Source of the DNA: Rubrivivax sp.
GTDB lineage: Bacteria > Pseudomonadota > Gammaproteobacteria > Burkholderiales > Burkholderiaceae_C
DNA length: 38,541 nucleotides
Reading direction: 5' to 3'
NCBI GenBank assembly: GCA_021298085.1
Contig: JAJTDE010000027.1
Location: 1-38,541 of the forward strand
Both the position numbers and the translations under genes were made by a program. Each line of letters begins with the position of its first letter. Position 1 is the stretch's first letter. Positions 34,948-38,541 of the stretch are shown here, piece after piece. The notes under the pieces are model-generated. The model did not search any database. It was not told the origin of the DNA and was given only the letters and a program-made list of their open reading frames with translations.

Positions 34948-34982
34948 GACGGGCAGAACCCGCGCCGCTTGCAGCTGAGCTC
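34935..34982 (-). mobile_element. IS91-family transposase zinc-ribbon fragment
   Basis: Leftward reading gives ELSCKRRGFCPSCGAR, then TAG. This matches the N-terminal zinc-binding motif of IS91-family transposases (about FSCKxRGFCPSCxxRRM). It abuts the truncated metal permease, so an insertion or IS-mediated deletion probably removed the permease N-terminus. The fragment is short, so the call is moderate. From 34983 to 35103 I see nothing else. Confidence 0.55.
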
Positions 34983-35103
34983 AGTTTTCGGTCGGCGCCA
35001 ACATTCCTATGCGCCGATGCCGGTGACTCGTTTCATGGAACCTCCATTCGCAGCCCGTTACGGGCGCCGAAGTTGCTTGCGGCCCGAGGCCCGCCGACGC
35101 AGG

Positions 35104-35424
35104 CTACTCGAGCACGACAGCAGTGCCGCTCGCCGACACCATCAACATCCCATTTCCCTTTCCGAGAACCTCTTAGTCGAGGTCGACCCCGACGACGGCA
35201 TTCGCGCCCATGCGGCCGGCCCGCTCTTCCAGCTCGCCAAGCGCGATGTCACGCGCGCGCTGCAGTTCTCGCTCGTAGGTTGCAGACCTGCCTCCGACGA
35301 TGTCCCGGATACCGGCGAACAGTTCCTTGAAGACGTTAGCGCCCAGGATGGCCTCGCCGGTGACGATGCCGCAGTACTTGACGATCTTCCGGCCTTCGAC
35401 CGTTGGCGTGTTGGTGACCAGCAT
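35104..35424 (-). pseudogene. YbjQ/UPF0145-family gene interrupted by one TAA
   Basis: The first 83 codons match the YbjQ heavy-metal-binding-like family closely ([51 protein letters not shown]). A TAA then stands at the conserved Tyr (IDIDYE in E. coli). The same frame goes on with EVLGKGNGMLMVSASGTAVV and ends in TAG after 106 codons, matching the family's full length of 107. There is no other defect. AGGAG precedes ATG 35424. Either this is a very recent pseudogene, a sequencing error, or the codon is read through. YbjQ forms a pentamer in the family; its function is not known. Confidence 0.85.
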
Positions 35425-35538
35425 GGAATCTCCTGGTCGGGCAAACAGGCCAGCAGGCCAAACTGATCCAAGCGTACCCAACACCCTTGGGAGCTTGATT
35501 GACGCCTGGATCAGGGCTGCACAGCGGCGCGCGGGCGA

Positions 35539-36726
35539 TCAGCCGCCACCCGCCCGCACCACGACCCCCGCCTGAGCGATCTGCGAGACCGCGCACACGC
35601 CGGCCAGGCCCATCACGCGGTCGAGTTCGTCGTCCAGGGTCTTGAGCACATGGACCACGCCAGGCTGGCCGGCCACCGCCAGGCCCCACAAGTGGGGGCG
35701 GCCCAGCAGCACGGCGCTGGCGCCCAGGGCCAGCGCCTTGAAGACATCGCCACCCCGGCGCACGCCGCCGTCCAGCAGCACGGGGATGCGCCCGTCCACG
35801 GCCTGCACCACGCCGGGCAGAGCGCGCAGACTGGGCAGCGCGCCGTCCAGTTGCCGTCCGCCGTGGTTGGAGACGATCACGCCGTCCACGCCGGTCTGCA
35901 ACGCGCGGCGTGCGTCCTCGGGGTGGAGCAGGCCCTTGATCAGCAGCGGCCCGTCCCACTGTCGGCGCACGGCCGCGATGTCGTCCCAGGTCATGCCCGG
36001 GTCCAGCATGCTGGCCATGCGCCCGGCCAGGCCGGCCACGGTCTCGCGGGAGCCCTCGCGGACATAGTTGCCAAAGGTGATGCGGTCGAGTTCGCCGCGC
36101 ATGCGCCACCACCAGGGGAACTTGCCGGCAAAAGCCGGCCATTGGCGCGGGCCGAAGCGCGGCGGTATGGAAAAGCCGTTGACCAGGTCGCGCTCGCGCT
36201 TGCCCAGCAGTTGGTTGTCAACCGTCACGACCAGGGCGCCGTAGCCCGCTTTGCGCGCGCGTTCCACCAGCTCGCGGGTGAAGGCGCGGTCGCGGTAGAT
36301 GAAGACCTGCATCCAGCACCGAGCCGCCTGCTCGGACCCGTGCGTCTGCTCCATGGCCTGGGTCAGTGCCTCCAGCGTGCACACCGAGCCGTGGCTCAGG
36401 CAGTACACCGTATTGCGCGCCGCGGCAGCGCGGGCCGTGGCGATCTCGCCCTGCGGCCAGAACAGCCCTGCCAGCCCGGTGGGGCCCACCAGCACAGGCG
36501 AGGCCAGGCGCTGGCCGAAGATCGTGAGCGACAGATCGCGCTGCGCCGCGCCCTCCAGCGGGCGCGGCAGGACGGCCCAGTCGTCAAAGGCCGATTCGTT
36601 GGCGCGCAGCGTCCATTCGTCCTCGGCCGCGCCGTCGATGAAGTCGAACAAGGGGCGTGGCAGAGCCTGCTGCGCCAGCGCGCGCAGGGCGGCCACGCTG
36701 TGGGCGCGCTGCAGACTCACCGTCAC
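35539..36726 (-). CDS. FMN-dependent alpha-hydroxy-acid dehydrogenase/oxidase
   Basis: A 395-residue TIM-barrel flavoenzyme of the lactate dehydrogenase LldD/mandelate dehydrogenase/glycolate oxidase family; it oxidises a 2-hydroxy acid to a 2-oxo acid. The active-site motif VIVSNHGGRQLDG has the catalytic His288 and Arg291. FMN contacts appear in DFIDGAAEDEWTLRANESAF, SPVLVGPTGLAGLFWP and VLLDGGVRRGGDVFKALALG. A membrane-anchor-like insert is weak (KFPWWWRMRGEL). The start is GTG 36726, overlapping the stop of the RraA-type gene as GTGA; a longer frame to 37089 lies inside that gene. Substrate is unknown. Confidence 0.92.
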   Translation of the reverse strand: MTVSLQRAHSVAALRALAQQALPRPLFDFIDGAAEDEWTLRANESAFDDWAVLPRPLEGAAQRDLSLTIFGQRLASPVLVGPTGLAGLFWPQGEIATARAAAARNTVYCLSHGSVCTLEALTQAMEQTHGSEQAARCWMQVFIYRDRAFTRELVERARKAGYGALVVTVDNQLLGKRERDLVNGFSIPPRFGPRQWPAFAGKFPWWWRMRGELDRITFGNYVREGSRETVAGLAGRMASMLDPGMTWDDIAAVRRQWDGPLLIKGLLHPEDARRALQTGVDGVIVSNHGGRQLDGALPSLRALPGVVQAVDGRIPVLLDGGVRRGGDVFKALALGASAVLLGRPHLWGLAVAGQPGVVHVLKTLDDELDRVMGLAGVCAVSQIAQAGVVVRAGGG

Positions 36727-37373
36727 TTCAGGAACGAAGGCCGGGTGGCGCCCTGGCGCACGACCGCGTCGGCCGCGGCCTCGGCCGCGCGGATGGCGGG
36801 CAGGCGCACCAGCAGTTCGGCCAGGCGCTCCTGCGGCACGACCACCACGCCGTCCAGGTCGGCCACCACCACGTCGCCGCTGCACACGCGCAGGCCCGCC
36901 ACCTGGACAGGAAAGCCCACCGTGCCAGGGCCGCTGCGGTTCGGAGAATTCGGTGTGACGCCGATGGCCCAGGCGGGCAGGCCCACCTGGCGGATGCCCA
37001 CCAGGTCGCGCACGCAGCCGTCCGTCACGAAACCCACCGCGCCGCTGTTGCGCGCCATGCCCAGCACCAGATCCCCGGTGATGGCGCAACCCGTGTGGCC
37101 ATCCGCCGCGGCCACGATCACATCCCCCGGTTGCACCGAGGCCAGTGCGTGCATGAGGGCCAGGTTGTCCGCCGGGCCGGCGTGACAGGTCAGCGCCACA
37201 CCGCAGAAGGCGTACTGCTCGGCAATGGCGGGCTTGAGCCGGTAGTCCAGTGCGCCGCTGCCGCCCAGCGCGTCGACGATGAAGCCGGTGGGTGTGCCGC
37301 GCAGTTGTTCCACCAGGGCGGCATCTGGGCGCTGCAGGGTGGCCGTTCGGATCGGGGGCAGGTCTTCAATCAT
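36723..37373 (-). CDS. RraA-family protein, HMG/CHA aldolase-like
   Basis: A 216-residue member of the RraA-like family, which includes 4-hydroxy-4-methyl-2-oxoglutarate aldolase of protocatechuate/gallate breakdown. Seen motifs are GPADNLALMHALASVQPGDV, ITGDLVLGMARNSGAVGFVT, DGCVRD (catalytic Arg and metal Asp) and the C-terminal DVVVADLDGVVVVPQERLAE, so enzyme activity is more likely than the RNase E inhibitor role. AAAGGAAAA supports ATG 37373. It is first of a two-gene operon with the FMN dehydrogenase. Confidence 0.88.
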   Translation of the reverse strand: MIEDLPPIRTATLQRPDAALVEQLRGTPTGFIVDALGGSGALDYRLKPAIAEQYAFCGVALTCHAGPADNLALMHALASVQPGDVIVAAADGHTGCAITGDLVLGMARNSGAVGFVTDGCVRDLVGIRQVGLPAWAIGVTPNSPNRSGPGTVGFPVQVAGLRVCSGDVVVADLDGVVVVPQERLAELLVRLPAIRAAEAAADAVVRQGATRPSFLK

Positions 37374-37447
37374 GGGTTTTCCTTTGTGGACGTCAAGCGC
37401 GCGATTTTGGGATGATGGATCCACTCCACCCACTGCAGGAATTCAAG

Positions 37448-37741
37448 ATGCCCAAGGCCTACTGGATCAGCGCTTACCGCCAGATCCACAACCCCGATGC
37501 GCTGGCCGCTTATGCCAGGCTGGCCGGCCCGGCCATTACCGCCGCGGGTGGGCGCTTTCTGGCGCGGGGCTTGCCGGTGGAGGTCAAGGAAGCCGGGGTG
37601 ATGGAGCGCACCGTGCTGATCGAGTTCGACAACCTGGCCGCAGCGCAGGCCGCCTACGGCAGCCCGGGCTACGAAGAGGCGCTGGCCGCACTGGGCAAGG
37701 GCAACGTGGAGCGCGAAATCCGCATCATCGAGGGGGTGTGA
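37448..37741 (+). CDS. DUF1330 domain protein
   Basis: A 97-residue protein of the DUF1330 family, with a dimeric alpha-beta barrel fold. The characteristic start MPKAYWISAYRQIHNPDALA, then YARLAGPAITAAGGRFLARG and VLIEFDNLAAAQAAYGSPGY are all seen. The molecular role of the family is not known. It is divergent from the RraA-type gene with a 74-bp gap and may be controlled with it. An earlier ATG (37412) would add a non-conserved dozen residues. Confidence 0.9.
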   Translation: MPKAYWISAYRQIHNPDALAAYARLAGPAITAAGGRFLARGLPVEVKEAGVMERTVLIEFDNLAAAQAAYGSPGYEEALAALGKGNVEREIRIIEGV

Positions 37742-38541
37742 CCTGCGCGGGCGCATGTCGACGAGCCATGACATCTCCTCCATCTCATAGGGTGTCCCGG
37801 AGCGGTCGCGGCGCCGTCGCCCACGGCAGCCACCACGCTCATGCCAAGCCAGGGGCGAATTGCTGCGAATCTATGTCGCCCACACCCCGCGCTCCAACCC
37901 GTGTAAACCCCTCGGCGAAAACCCGCCCCAGCTCAGTGAGGCCGTGCCGTGGGCTCAAGCGGCCCGTGGCGCGACGTTGCCACCAGCGCCGGGATCGCTC
38001 GGCATGCGCCATGCGACCGTAGCGCGACATCCGGCGCATAGGAATTTCCGGGGCGCCATCGGGAGCCCGCTGGGACTGCTGCGCCGTGGCTCGCACGATG
38101 GGCTCCCGGTGGGGTGAGCCCGCACGGTCTCAGGCCTTGCTCCGTGCCTCAATCGCCTTGATGGCTGCCCGCCGACGTGTGCCCTCCGTCGCGGGGCCTC
38201 CTATGGGTGACTGCGAGGGTGTTCGACCGGTGGGTTCACGGCGACGAATTCGTGGTCGTGGATGTCGCTGATGGGTCGGTCTCGCCCCTTCAGGGGCTCA
38301 AGAAGCTGTCGCTGAACCTTCGCGCGCAAGGCCCAAAGGCTCACGACCGCTTTACCCTCAACTGCCGGCGTTGGCATCGACTTCGGTCGCTGATGCGAAC
38401 GGCCGCTTTGGAGTTGCTAGCGTGAGTAGAGCGTTTCTGGTCGAAGGACCGCAACCGCTGCCTATGCGCAGGTCTCAACTATGCGCAGGTGGCTACGAGC
38501 AAGGCGTTGCGCGACCTGGCTTGCAAGGTGATCGGCCTCCT
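37742..38541. other. 800 bp without a supportable gene
   Basis: Several open frames exist, but none has recognisable motifs or a ribosome site I trust. A 9-bp inverted repeat (CGGGAGCCC at 38060-38068, GGGCTCCCG at 38100-38108) and a direct repeat of CTATGCGCAGGT near 38461-38490 are visible. A frame running off the right edge reads SKALRDLACKVIGLL, which I do not recognise. The mixed composition suggests more decayed DNA. Confidence 0.6.

Noticed and set aside
38163..38425. Possible GGDEF piece (HGDEFVVVDVADGS) near the right edge
   Set aside because: Only a five-residue resemblance, no DALTGLxNR or ALYxAK signature in any frame nearby.
1..38541. CRISPR arrays, tRNA or rRNA genes
   Set aside because: No regularly spaced repeats with unique spacers and no tRNA or rRNA signature sequences were seen by eye on either strand.

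Overview
The window is high-GC DNA with tightly packed genes, TGA as the dominant stop codon, and frequent ATGA/GTGA start-stop overlaps. Gene content (a betaproteobacterial-type flagellar cluster, a PEP-CTERM protein, PQQ-dependent and cytochrome c redox proteins, acyl-CoA dehydrogenase, DUF1330, sulfonate/nitrate-type ABC uptake) points to a motile, aerobic member of the Burkholderiales. This is inference; no rRNA or other marker gene is present.

Region 1 (112-12496) is a flagellar locus. fliE reads leftward; fliFGHIJK reads rightward and ends at a clear intrinsic terminator (7985-8011); fliLMNOPQR follows. Together they encode the MS ring, C ring, type III export ATPase complex, hook-length ruler and export gate. 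FliK carries an in-frame 9-bp minisatellite. Both operons have hairpin-rich leaders.

Region 2 (12493-24161) is mixed metabolism and repair. It holds a decayed TPR-GGDEF gene, a leftward quinone oxidoreductase/acyl-CoA dehydrogenase pair, an EamA transporter, a class I glutamine amidotransferase-like hydrolase, a compact leftward unit of DUF429 protein, DEXH helicase and FGE-sulfatase-domain protein, an unrecognised lipoprotein plus small helical protein, and a HAD-type dehalogenase.

Region 3 (24417-27837) has a three-PAS hybrid-free sensor kinase with a stand-alone receiver protein, a DM13 gene remnant and a PEP-CTERM protein.

Region 4 (28205-35424) is accessory and decaying. A secreted protein, a class I cytochrome c and a PQQ-type sugar dehydrogenase sit between two 48-bp direct repeats, with remnants of an IS91-family transposase outside each. 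An intact three-gene ABC importer follows. Next come remnants of a zinc/manganese-type ABC transporter whose permease is cut by a third IS91-type fragment, and a YbjQ-family gene interrupted by one TAA.

Region 5 (35539-37741) has a translationally coupled RraA-type aldolase and FMN 2-hydroxyacid dehydrogenase, divergent from a DUF1330 gene. The last 800 bp contain no gene I can support.

The most notable points are the DUF429-helicase-FGE unit without the usual ligase partner, the repeat-bounded redox block, and the many genes decayed by in-frame internal deletions and by stops at conserved tyrosines.
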